Made by a program: the position numbers and the translations under genes
Notes under the pieces: model-generated
What the model saw: only the letters and a program-made list of their open reading frames with translations
Databases searched by the model: none
What the model was told of the DNA's origin: nothing
Origin: CALAMC01 sp964459465
GTDB taxonomy: Bacteria > Zixibacteria > MSB-5A5 > GN15 > PGXB01
Assembly: GCA_964459465.1 (NCBI GenBank)
Contig: CAYWLR010000002.1
Span: forward strand, 1 to 64,000
DNA length: 64,000 bases
Reading direction: 5' to 3'
Shown: positions 57,701 through 64,000 of the stretch, piece after piece
Position numbering within the stretch: the stretch's first letter is position 1
Layout: every line of letters starts with the position of its first letter

Positions 57701-58294
57701 CAAACGATCATCGGAAGATTCATAACTAAGCCCGTCAATATCCATTGAATAGGTTCCGCCCTGACCGGCCAGACGGGCCTTGAAGATGATTTCGTCGAAA
57801 ACAAGCGTATCATTCGGACGAATGAGGGTTAGTTTAAGTTTATTCAGACCCAATTCTAAAATTTCGAAATCGAACACGGTCTGGCCGCTTCCCTCGCGAG
57901 GAGCCGGTTTGGGCAACAGCCATCGGCCATCGGGTGATTGCATTAGCGTGATTTCCGCCGAATCGATAAAAACCTTTTTGAATTTAATCTGGTTTTTCCA
58001 GAAATCTTCCAGGGAATACTCAAAAGTGAAATCCGGTATGGATGCCATGATGTATTGGGTAGTGCTGTCTTTATAGAGAATGTCCAGTTGATTGACAGTC
58101 AGTTCCGAAAACATGTTGCCTGTAATTTCCTGGATATGCACTTTGACCGGCAGCTGCTCACCGATGATATCCTCCAGAGCCTTATTGGACAGCCTTTCAA
58201 TCAGGCCGAAGTGAAACAGGGCCAGATAGGCCGTTATTAAAAAGACGGCAATCGAAATTCCGGTCGCCAGCAATATTCTATAAAACAGGCGCAT
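54737..58294 (-). CDS. tamB: Translocation and assembly module inner-membrane component TamB (DUF490)
   Basis: 1185 residues. One N-terminal membrane anchor (about 8-28, ATGISIAVFLITAYLALFHFG), then a long beta-rich periplasmic span of repeating beta strands, and a C-terminal DUF490/TamB domain (about 880-1185) with KGYLADRTFRIEPGGTITYDD and a FTREEILSLIF motif. Forms a hydrophobic groove across the periplasm with TamA. Length is close to that of other TamB proteins. Its first 17 bases overlap the upstream carboxymuconolactone-decarboxylase-like gene, so the two are coupled. Confidence 0.92.
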   Translation of the reverse strand: MRLFYRILLATGISIAVFLITAYLALFHFGLIERLSNKALEDIIGEQLPVKVHIQEITGNMFSELTVNQLDILYKDSTTQYIMASIPDFTFEYSLEDFWKNQIKFKKVFIDSAEITLMQSPDGRWLLPKPAPREGSGQTVFDFEILELGLNKLKLTLIRPNDTLVFDEIIFKARLAGQGGTYSMDIDGLSYESSDDRLSVKAAGGKIALNKSDVLFQSLFIITDSSDLIMDGHIVFGDSINMQIMLAAQNLNVAELASLLGPNLVGNVSVHGNLDYDSGVLKGDVQIGGDFMNRSFDSLLARFTMKDNYLAFDTLSGVILGGCDVNAAGYMNLGVKPETFGMRGKIDGFNLEHLVSGSFVSDLSGSLDLNGHGLKSKDMIIDVDIDLGPSEFDIIAPHAANGHIVITTDSLIFGDNFMLTYYDNTFVFSGRIDYENDLYIHGKAVFNDLARFNGLTFIETLGGRGEAQYVVNGRTIDPDLTAYLISDSLWMYDVFSDSARLECNVERFMGQRTGQAYIRLYEGQAYQLPFNCAELDMDIDSQFVNIYRFYMDNSFGNAGAIANLEYMTEPMHLNIDTIIVTLFEQPVVSVEPVLIDIDSSGYDITQCVLNPSGGLLNTTGRYNYDETLNFDIDVQTAEIATWVKLLAEELEISGIMSGKITVHGNLGSPIIACDAFIDSLAYKHPVSGKKLYVDLYTAFNYADRQVAMDSLYLKTRGGYFRAGGHFPINLALESVENRFPDAEQSIDIIGRDTTFDLILMYMPEIEDMDGQLDVSFRLTGNPLTPNIDGRAAIKNGRIKPYDLILPLEDFNLDLEMENKAINIKSASATCRDGNRTLGRTRAEGKVIIKSLEKLDYDIQVILEQFPVKYELGDISAVANATLSIRGETPPTVYGDVEILSAHYLENFAEENEGWLLLTTLGEENTWNLNLNVDFPSNAWVKNDEIDAELAGTLNFLRTNNNYRYIGQLEILRGKGYLADRTFRIEPGGTITYDDVEYPNPKLDIFATTKVRGISEETDQFGQPQTRSYDLCIHITETMDNPEINPCDESQFTREEILSLIFTNYYAGTNGYGSSENVIGDRLGTFASGFLGLQASQIGTRTLSNIGVETFEIDPVYGDKFEPLGTKVGLGFSVHPNLYVYGRSTISSTEGQEIGFEYRLKRFLLVEGRKDDKELYHLLLNFYWDY

Positions 58295-58958
58295 CCCTAT
58301 TTTCCAAATCGCTTACCAGTTCTTCGGCCATGGCCGCATTGTCCGAAGATACCAGTGGTCTGATATCGTTTAACACCGTCCTGATCATGGTTAGGCCGGC
58401 TCCCATATTCAAACTGCCCCGCAGATGAGATACCAACTGCCGACGACGGCCGTCAACAATCAGAGCCGCCACTTCGGCCAGTTCACGTTCAATGTTTCCC
58501 AGTCCGGACCGGCTCAATACTTTGCCATAGCCCTCGATAACCATCCAGCGAAACAATTCCGGCGACAATTTCAGGAATTTTTCCTCCAACCGTTCATAGT
58601 TTTTTCCATAAACCCGGCGGCACAGATTAAGACCGTCTTTGAACCATTTATGAGCTTCATCGGTCGTAACCGGACCCAATACGCCACTTGCCTTCCGATC
58701 ACCATACACTTCATTATATGCCAGTGCGGCTTCAATCATGCGAGGGAATCCCAGAAAAAGGTAACTCTGGAGTATGGTTTCATACAAAGCGGTGGCGTCG
58801 ATATGTCTTGATTTTAAACATTGCAGGGCAAGCCTCGTACGTTTCGCGTCACCCCCGGCGATTATGGCCGACAGCACCGCGATCGGGCGAAACAAGGCTT
58901 CACCGCAACCGCTTAAGATCGATTCCAGATGTTCTTTCATCTGCGAGTCTGTCAACAT
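58278..58958 (-). CDS. Carboxymuconolactone decarboxylase-like (AhpD-fold) protein
   Basis: 226 residues. An all-helical protein whose central region (about 95-175, KWFKDGLNLCRRVYGKNYERL and FRWMVIEGYGKVLSRSGL) resembles the carboxymuconolactone decarboxylase family. It has no CxxC redox pair as in AhpD, so peroxidase-type chemistry is doubtful. No signal peptide. It lies 52 bases downstream of the HtrA-like gene and overlaps tamB. Its role next to envelope genes is unexplained. Confidence 0.7.
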   Translation of the reverse strand: MLTDSQMKEHLESILSGCGEALFRPIAVLSAIIAGGDAKRTRLALQCLKSRHIDATALYETILQSYLFLGFPRMIEAALAYNEVYGDRKASGVLGPVTTDEAHKWFKDGLNLCRRVYGKNYERLEEKFLKLSPELFRWMVIEGYGKVLSRSGLGNIERELAEVAALIVDGRRRQLVSHLRGSLNMGAGLTMIRTVLNDIRPLVSSDNAAMAEELVSDLENRDAPVL

Positions 58959-59010
58959 GGTTTTTATTATATATGTTTATTGACGGCAATGGCAACTGCG
59001 TTTTTAGCAG

Positions 59011-60100
59011 TTAACGAATCTGACGGACTTGTTTCTGGAGCGATTCCAATTCTTTTTCAAGACCATAAATAAGATCCTGCAGGGAGTCGACGCGCATATG
59101 TTGTGATTGACTAATAACACCGGTAACGCCGGATCGACCCGTGGCATAGGCATTTATCGAGGCGGCTCCCAGGGTGGCCTGAATGGAAACGGGACGGGCG
59201 TTGCGAATTATCCGGAGATTCACTTCCGAGCCAGGCAATGACTGCATGATATAATGCATCAGTTCACCGGCCGAAAACACCGGCAGGGTGTTTATTGCGG
59301 TGATAATGTCGCCGGGGCGAATGCCGGCCTTCCCGGCGGGTGAATCCCGGACGACGTCGGTTACAAAAGCGCCATTGATCGTTTTTTCGTTTTCGATTCC
59401 ATTGGCGGGGAGGTTATGACTTTCATAATATTCGATATTGGCCGAACTGATGCCAAGGTATCCGGCCTTTCTCGAACCGAAACATTTCATGTGTGCGACA
59501 ATACTGGTGAGTTGATAAGCCGGGACGGCAATACCCGTCTGCGATTCAACCCCGCTGCCGAACCCGGAGACGATAAGCCCGGCCAGTTTACCGGTCATGG
59601 TGAACAAGCCGCCACCGATGGACCCCGAAGAAATCGGCGCCGTAAACTGAAGATTTCCGTCTTCGCGAACGCCGACACAAAAACCCAGACTTGGTGCAAC
59701 CGACATGCCATAGGCATTTCCAAGCGCCAGAATCATTTGTCCCAGCCGCGGCTCTTCGTCAAAGAGGGTAACCGCCGGTTTGGCCCGTAAATCGGTCTTC
59801 AACAGGGCCACACCGGTTCGATAGTCGATGCCGACGAGTTCTGCCTTGTATGGTTTGTGGTCGTGCCAGACAAAATGTACCGGGAAACCATATACCGATG
59901 CCGCCGCGGTCAGGATCAATCCGGTGTCGACAATGACACCGCTGGAGATAAGATTTAAAGAGGTAGAAGCGGATAACGCCCCCTGCGTATCGCTTCGCGA
60001 GGCAACCGCTTCGACCGTCACGACAAATTGCGATGACATATTGACCAGCCGTTCCAGATGTAAATCAAGGCTGTCCAGGGTCATGGCCCGGGTTGTGGCG
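59011..60100 (-). CDS. HtrA-like PDZ protein lacking the catalytic triad (5' end in gap)
   Basis: About 363 residues seen; the signal peptide and start lie in the ten-N gap. A trypsin-like DegP fold is followed by one PDZ domain (about residues 240-330, GIRPGDIITAINTLPVFSAG) and a C-terminal coiled coil. All three catalytic positions are replaced relative to DegP. TNNHV is TAAASV (around 59890-59915), S/TDIALL is TGVALL (around 59800-59820), and GNSGGPL is GSIGGGL (around 59600-59625), leaving Ile where the Ser should be. It is therefore a pseudo-protease, probably a peptide sensor or scaffold. It follows an ECF sigma/anti-sigma pair and precedes the Tam genes. Confidence 0.8.
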
Positions 60101-60212
60101 NNNNNNNNNNGTTTCCAAACCGTTTTACCGTAACACAAAATTGGCTTTAAAATTTTCCATCCCTTTCATATTTAAATCAATGGTGTACATGGTGATGGCC
60201 CGGGTTGTGGCG
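60083..60212. repeat. 18-bp direct repeat flanking the assembly gap
   Basis: ATGGCCCGGGTTGTGGCG occurs exactly at 60083-60100, touching the gap, and again at 60195-60212. On the - strand both copies encode ATTRA, the end of the signal peptide of two related HtrA-like genes. The repeat is likely both a product of tandem duplication and the cause of the assembly break. Confidence 0.85.
60101..60110. other. Assembly gap of ten N
   Basis: Ten N of unknown real length. Sequence on the left encodes the mature part of one HtrA-like protein and sequence on the right the signal peptide and first residues of a second. The true gap probably holds most of one gene. Confidence 0.95.
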
Positions 60213-60289
60213 GTGGCCGATAAAAATGCCGCCGAAATCATGATCATCAGCATATTTCGAGCGGCATAAATGGATTCAGGCTTTAGCAT
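60111..60289 (-). pseudogene. 5' end of a second HtrA-like gene, frameshifted at the gap
   Basis: ATG 60289 opens a signal-peptide-like sequence (MLKPESIYAARNMLMIMISA) and continues ATTRAITMYTIDLNMKGMEN, clearly related to the ATTRAMTLDSLDLHLERLVN of the downstream gene. The frame then meets a stop (ANFVLR). Shifted by one base near 60139-60155 it reads SQFCVTVKR, matching SQFVVTVEA in the paralogue, so a one-base error or mutation in an A-rich stretch broke it. The rest lies in the gap. The ATG stands one base after the anti-sigma stop, so it was a coupled operon member. Confidence 0.75.
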
Positions 60290-60290
60290 T

Positions 60291-61001
60291 TTAAAACGTT
60301 TCCTGCACCTCCCTGACAGCATCGGTTTGCGGCGTGATGTAATTGCGAATCACCGGCTGCCCCAGAGGAGCGATAAAAGTCTGCCCGTTCTGCTGGATGA
60401 GTATGAAACCGCCCTGGAATGGCAGCCGTCCGATACTCCCGAAATCATTGTTGCTTCCGGCCAGTTGATTCATATAGTTTCGTATCCGAGTCGCCCGCCC
60501 CATTTGGTGGTTGAATTCCCATTGCTGATCGACATGCTGCGCCAAAACATGATCGGGGCTCGGCTGAACGGTCAGGTAACGATCGTCCATACCGGCGTCC
60601 GACGCCGTTTCCACCCCGGCCATAACCGGCGTCTTATCGGGCGTCATGAAAGGCGACAAACCTCCGGCAAAAACGAAAGCCAATACCAGGCAGGCCATGG
60701 CCGATACCGAAACAATTGTCCGCATTCCGAAAGCCGGGGCCTCCATCGGCATATAGGCCTTCTTGCGGGTTTCCTGATATCTTTCTTCGGCTATGCGATT
60801 CAGCAGGCGGGTATTGAAATCACTGGATACCGTTGGACGCTCCAGCTTGTCTTTGGCCAGAGCCATTTCCCGATATATCTGCTCCTCCCGGCGACATTCA
60901 GGACAGCTGTCAAGATGATGAACCACCGCCCTCTGACGCGTTCCCGAAAGCTCGCCGTTACAATAAGCTGACAGGAAGGAGCGTACCCTTCGACAACGCA
61001 T
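60291..61001 (-). CDS. Anti-sigma factor with zinc-finger (zf-HC2) domain
   Basis: About 236 residues from ATG 61001, which follows GGAGG by six bases; a longer frame (to 61103) lies inside the sigma gene. The N-terminal anti-sigma domain has the HxxxCxxC zinc motif (HHLDSCPEC). One membrane helix spans about residues 90-112 (SVSAMACLVLAFVFAGG). The periplasmic part of about 125 residues is of no known family. It holds the ECF sigma factor inactive until a signal arrives. The 44-base overlap with the sigma gene gives strict co-translation. Confidence 0.9.
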   Translation of the reverse strand: MRCRRVRSFLSAYCNGELSGTRQRAVVHHLDSCPECRREEQIYREMALAKDKLERPTVSSDFNTRLLNRIAEERYQETRKKAYMPMEAPAFGMRTIVSVSAMACLVLAFVFAGGLSPFMTPDKTPVMAGVETASDAGMDDRYLTVQPSPDHVLAQHVDQQWEFNHQMGRATRIRNYMNQLAGSNNDFGSIGRLPFQGGFILIQQNGQTFIAPLGQPVIRNYITPQTDAVREVQETF

Positions 61002-61560
61002 TGTATTCCTCCATTCTCGGCTGCAATTTCTCTCTAAGTAAAGCCCGGGCACGGTTAACGCGCGATTTGACCGTACCAAGCGGGATATGCATGATTTTAG
61101 CAACTTCCTCGTAGGGTTGTTCTTCGATATCGCGCAAAATGAACGCGGTGCGATATTTTTCTGGGAGATCCTCCACGGCCTTTTTAAGGGCCTGCGGTAA
61201 ATTGGACGGGATCTTCATTTCGACAGCGATTTCGTTTTCCTTGCCCTGCATATCGTTAATATCGAAAAATTTAAAACGTTTCCGTTTTCTCAATTCATTT
61301 CGGGCTAAATTCAAAGCAATCGTATAAAGCCAGGTCGAGAAACAATGACGGAAATCAAATGACTCCCGGTGCTGATAGACTCGGACAAACGTTTCCTGCA
61401 CAATATCCTCGGCTTCTTCCTGACTTTGAATCATCCTCATTATGACATTCATCAAGCGGTTTTTGTAACGGTCAACAATCCTACCAAAAGCCACCATGTC
61501 GCCATTTTGAACCCTCTTGAAAAGGTCATAGTCTATATTCTTTTCGGTTCCTTCAGCCAC
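60958..61560 (-). CDS. ECF sigma-70 factor (RpoE type)
   Basis: 200 residues from GTG 61560, preceded by AAAGG seven bases upstream; a TTG at 61566 would sit on the ribosome site. Region 2 has AEDIVQETFVRVYQH and region 4 LPEKYRTAFILRDIEEQPYEE followed by GTVKSRVNRARALLRE. It redirects RNA polymerase to envelope-stress-type promoters. The partner anti-sigma, two HtrA-like genes and Tam genes downstream suggest the regulated function is outer-membrane homeostasis. Confidence 0.94.
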   Translation of the reverse strand: MAEGTEKNIDYDLFKRVQNGDMVAFGRIVDRYKNRLMNVIMRMIQSQEEAEDIVQETFVRVYQHRESFDFRHCFSTWLYTIALNLARNELRKRKRFKFFDINDMQGKENEIAVEMKIPSNLPQALKKAVEDLPEKYRTAFILRDIEEQPYEEVAKIMHIPLGTVKSRVNRARALLREKLQPRMEEYNALSKGTLLPVSLL

Positions 61561-62047
61561 GTCCAAACCTTTCGTTGGCAGTTATAAGTATTACACCTGA
61601 CCATTTTATTGGTTCCACTATTTATATAAAAATGCGTTGTCTTATCTTATTGTACCACATAATAATATATTTTATATCAATTCCCATTTGCGTTTTTGGG
61701 GTTTATATGCAAAATCCATACTAATTGAAGCCCGACCTGTCCGGATACTTCTTTTCTGATTGCAGCGCATCAACTTAAAATTCATTTTTTTCAAATCGCC
61801 GTTTTCGGCGAAAATAACTCATGAATAATTCAAGTGCAAGAATGACCGGCGCCGAACATTAATTGTGCGTTTGTCTTCTGCATAGTTATCCAAGTTATTG
61901 AATTGCATATGATTTCGTCAGCTAAAATTTCGGAATGCCTTTTGCTTTCAGGAATAACATAGGATTAGTTTTATATTGACCCTATTAAGGGTGAAACCTA
62001 TTATCCTTGTCAAGGAAGACTGATGACAATATCCATTGGAGGGGATA
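61561..62047. other. Divergent intergenic region between the ECF sigma operon and the barrel operon
   Basis: About 490 AT-rich bases. The right part holds a strong + strand promoter (61976-62004). A 6-bp inverted repeat with TTTT loop is at 61796-61811. A GGAACC at 61616-61611 on the - strand resembles the -35 of ECF promoters but has no matching -10. No gene or structured RNA recognised in the rest. Confidence 0.5.
61976..62004 (+). promoter_or_regulatory. Sigma70-like promoter of the right-end barrel operon
   Basis: TTGACC (61976-61981), exactly 17 bases, TATTAT (61999-62004); five of six consensus bases in each box. The start site would be near 62011, with GGAGGGG at 62038-62044 before the ATG at 62048. 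The spacer contains the small dyad CCCTATTAAGGG. Confidence 0.65.
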
Positions 62048-62839
62048 ATGATTAAACTCGTAAAAGCGCTTCTTTTAATGACGTTTATGTCAATAATACT
62101 AATCAATTCGGTCCAGGCCCAGCGCGGTGAGACTCAATCTCTATACGATCTTCCGCCCCGCTGGCTGGTTGATTGTCCCACGTCAATGACTCTGCCCCGG
62201 GGGTGTTTCGATGTTATCATGCGGGTGTATCCCAACGGCGGGATTCTGGGCAGCACCTCCATCGGCCTGACCAACCATTTTATGGTTGGCATTTCCTATG
62301 GCGCCGAAGGCGTCATCGCCGATGCCGAACCGAATTGGAATCCGCGGGTCGAGTTTAATGTCAAACTTGGTCTTATTGAAGAGTCGGTTTATTTCCCGGG
62401 CTTTGCGGTCGGTTTCAATTCGCAGGGACAGGGCTCCTATGACCCCGAAAAGAAAAGATACACGTACAAATCCAAGGGCTTTTATGGCGTATTGTCGCGG
62501 TCGTTTTATTTCATGAACGGGATATTCAGCGGTCACGCTGGTGTCAATTATTCTCTGGAAAACGATATCGACAAGGACGACGATCCTTCGGTCTATCTGG
62601 GATTCGATACCCGCTTCAAGTATAATATCGGGCTGGTCATGGAATATGACTTTGCCTTGAATGATAACAAATCATCACAGCGGTATGGCAAGGGCAGGGG
62701 CTATCTCAACGCCGGTTTACGGTGGCTTTATTCCGAAAATCTTGAAATTGAGGTGATATTAAATAACCTGCTGAATAACCGTCACGATGTCAATTCATTT
62801 GGACGCGGGCTGCGTTTAACTTATATTGAGTACTTCTAA
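62048..62839 (+). CDS. Outer-membrane barrel-type protein
   Basis: 263 residues from ATG 62048, set by GGAGGGG four bases upstream. A signal peptide of about 24 residues ends VQAQR. The mature part alternates aromatic and small residues as in small barrels (GLTNHFMVGISYGAEG, YLNAGLRWLYSEN) and ends IEYF with a terminal Phe. Possibly distantly related to YjbH/PorV-like barrels, but I do not recognise a family. The Tyr/Trp-rich lipoprotein gene starts 24 bases downstream. Confidence 0.72.
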   Translation: MIKLVKALLLMTFMSIILINSVQAQRGETQSLYDLPPRWLVDCPTSMTLPRGCFDVIMRVYPNGGILGSTSIGLTNHFMVGISYGAEGVIADAEPNWNPRVEFNVKLGLIEESVYFPGFAVGFNSQGQGSYDPEKKRYTYKSKGFYGVLSRSFYFMNGIFSGHAGVNYSLENDIDKDDDPSVYLGFDTRFKYNIGLVMEYDFALNDNKSSQRYGKGRGYLNAGLRWLYSENLEIEVILNNLLNNRHDVNSFGRGLRLTYIEYF

Positions 62840-62863
62840 ACTACACGCCGGAAGGCCGCGATT

Positions 62864-63421
62864 ATGAGACGCTTTATAATATGGTTTATGCCGCTGGCAA
62901 CGGTCGCGATAATCTGCATGGGCTGCTATACCGTCCTGGTCCACCCCCGAACGGAAGAAAATTATTCCAGCCATGATTATCAGCAGGGATGCACTGATTG
63001 TCATTCCACTTACCATGAGTATCCATACGGATATTTCTATGGCAACTATCCCGACTACTGGTGGGACAGCCCGCGTTACGGACGCTATTACGCCTACCCG
63101 TGGTGGTGGGATTACTACTGGTATACCGAGAAGCCGCGACGCCAGAGCATAACCGACGGCGGCGGCGAAGATGCGGCCGAGGTGCGCTCGGACGGCAAAA
63201 AAATCGAGCGGCGCCAGAGCCTTCGCCCGCCATACTCCGACGGTATTCCCACTATCAGCCGGGACGATTATAATTCGGGGGGGTCATCGGGATCGACCGG
63301 ATCATCGGGAAGCGCCGGAGACAATACCGGCTCCACCACCGGGCCGGCCAGCTCCCAGCCAAGCAATGAAAAAGAAGAAGAAAAGAAGACGCCGCGACGG
63401 GACACCGGGAGAAAAAAATAA
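62864..63421 (+). CDS. Tyr/Trp-rich lipoprotein with a CxxCH motif
   Basis: 185 residues. The lipoprotein signal ends CMGC (Cys 21). After it come CTDCH (43-47), a heme-c-like CxxCH motif, then an extremely Tyr- and Trp-rich stretch (about 50-88, with WWWDYYWY), and a Gly/Ser/Thr-rich, Lys/Arg-ended tail (about 130-185) probably disordered. A single CxxCH can bind heme or a metal; heme attachment would need the cytochrome c maturation system. No family is recognised. It is placed between two outer-membrane barrel genes, its stop overlapping the next ATG by one base, so it may be part of an envelope complex. Confidence 0.7.
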   Translation: MRRFIIWFMPLATVAIICMGCYTVLVHPRTEENYSSHDYQQGCTDCHSTYHEYPYGYFYGNYPDYWWDSPRYGRYYAYPWWWDYYWYTEKPRRQSITDGGGEDAAEVRSDGKKIERRQSLRPPYSDGIPTISRDDYNSGGSSGSTGSSGSAGDNTGSTTGPASSQPSNEKEEEKKTPRRDTGRKK

Positions 63422-64000
63422 TGCGTCAACTTGGTCTTTGCCTGCTGTTCATCATAGTACTTAATCCCGGCGGTGTTTTGGCGCAGTCATCCTACATTGA
63501 AAGCGTTGAAGAAATCACGGCCGGAAACGTCGCCGGCATCGGCGCCCGGCAGATGGCAATGGGCGGGACAGGTCTAATGGCCATTGACGGCACCTCCCTT
63601 TTTTATAACCCGGCCAACCTTGCCCGTATTCCCCGTATAGAATTCATGTTCGGCCTGTCCAATCAAAAATACAAAAATAAATCATCGGTGCTTACAGATC
63701 AGCTTCTGGTTGATACTCTGACCGGTTTGGCAGATATAAATAACGGCTATCGCTTTGAAGGCTTCACTTCCCTCTCCGGCGGCGCCGAGGATGATAAAAC
63801 CAATACCCGTGTAAACAACCTCATTCTGACTATTCCTTATCCGACTTATCGCGGCTCGCTGGTCATCGGGCTGGGGGTGGCCCGGCTGGCCGACTTCGAC
63901 CGCGTTTTCAATTTCGCGCATCGGGATCGGTCGCTCGACGGTGACATATATTCATCCGGGCGCGAATTCCAGGCCGGGTCCCTAATGCAATGGTCGGGCG
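63421..64000 (+). CDS. PorV/FadL-like outer-membrane protein, 3' end outside window
   Basis: Open from ATG 63421 to the last base (about 193 codons seen). A signal peptide of about 21 residues ends VLAQS. The start of the mature part, IGARQMAMGGTGLMAIDGTS then LFYNPANLARI, is the signature of UPF0164/OMPP1-FadL/PorV-type barrels of FCB bacteria. These serve as transporters or as shuttle and anchor proteins for type IX secretion. The ATG overlaps the stop of the lipoprotein gene (TAATG), so it is in the same operon. Truncated only by the window edge. Confidence 0.8.
   Translation, partial: MRQLGLCLLFIIVLNPGGVLAQSSYIESVEEITAGNVAGIGARQMAMGGTGLMAIDGTSLFYNPANLARIPRIEFMFGLSNQKYKNKSSVLTDQLLVDTLTGLADINNGYRFEGFTSLSGGAEDDKTNTRVNNLILTIPYPTYRGSLVIGLGVARLADFDRVFNFAHRDRSLDGDIYSSGREFQAGSLMQWSG

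Noticed and set aside
61606..61616. GGAACC on the - strand as ECF-type -35 for autoregulation of the sigma gene
   Set aside because: No convincing -10 at 16-17 bases; a single short match in AT-rich sequence is weak evidence.
61796..61811. Six-bp inverted repeat with TTTT loop as terminator or operator
   Set aside because: No T-tract on either strand long enough for termination, and no second copy to suggest a regulator site.
1..64000. Insertion sequences, prophage, CRISPR arrays, toxin-antitoxin or restriction systems
   Set aside because: No transposase, integrase, phage structural, Cas or restriction motifs were seen in any reading frame examined.

Overview
The window looks like a scaffold from an uncultivated Gram-negative bacterium of roughly 50% GC. 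It carries an outer membrane (Omp85/TamA, TamB, OmpA-type lipoproteins, porin-like barrels), many lipoproteins with lipobox cysteines, a PEP-CTERM-type tail, a giant DUF11-repeat protein and a UPF0164/PorV-like protein. That mix points to the FCB assemblage (candidate Zixibacteria or relatives). This placement is an inference from gene content only. A run of ten N at 60101-60110 shows it is a scaffolded metagenome assembly.

Left end (1-12211, + strand): a broken PEP-CTERM tail with its own terminator, then a two-gene unit of an 842-residue outer-membrane barrel and a 2195-residue protein with 13 evenly spaced DUF11 repeats plus an OmpA-like peptidoglycan-binding domain, then glycogen debranching enzyme GlgX. 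A tRNA-Leu(CAA) and a class A penicillin-binding protein lie on the - strand. TyrS, a TPR lipoprotein and an Ig-like lipoprotein follow on +.

Middle (19390-31345): an FKBP-type lipoprotein, ElbB, a Pal-like lipoprotein and a three-gene sugar ABC importer without its ATPase on -. Opposite them on + are four tightly overlapping membrane-protein genes of unknown function (24419-27322), a DUF72 protein, a NatAB-type ABC exporter and a D,D-carboxypeptidase.

Translation and RNA superoperon (46279 down to 31508, - strand): rimP-nusA-infB-ylxP-rbfA-nrnA-truB-ribF-rpsO-pnp, followed without real gaps by an M16 peptidase, a polysaccharide deacetylase and leuS. Upstream come cysE, an AsmA-like protein, a metallo-hydrolase, mnmA and a cysteine desulfurase. 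The last two are separated by a terminator/antiterminator-like structure ending exactly at the mnmA start codon.

Right end: a - strand series of ECF sigma factor, anti-sigma factor, two tandem HtrA-like genes (the upstream one frameshifted at the gap, the downstream one lacking all three catalytic residues), a carboxymuconolactone-decarboxylase-like protein, tamB and tamA. It reads as an envelope-stress operon that includes outer-membrane assembly genes. Divergent from it, behind a strong sigma70-like promoter, are a barrel-type protein, a Tyr/Trp-rich lipoprotein with a CxxCH motif and the start of a PorV/FadL-like protein that runs off the window. The best candidates for undescribed biology are the four-gene membrane cassette, the pseudo-HtrA/ECF/Tam operon, the iscS-mnmA attenuator and the barrel/DUF11/OmpA pair.
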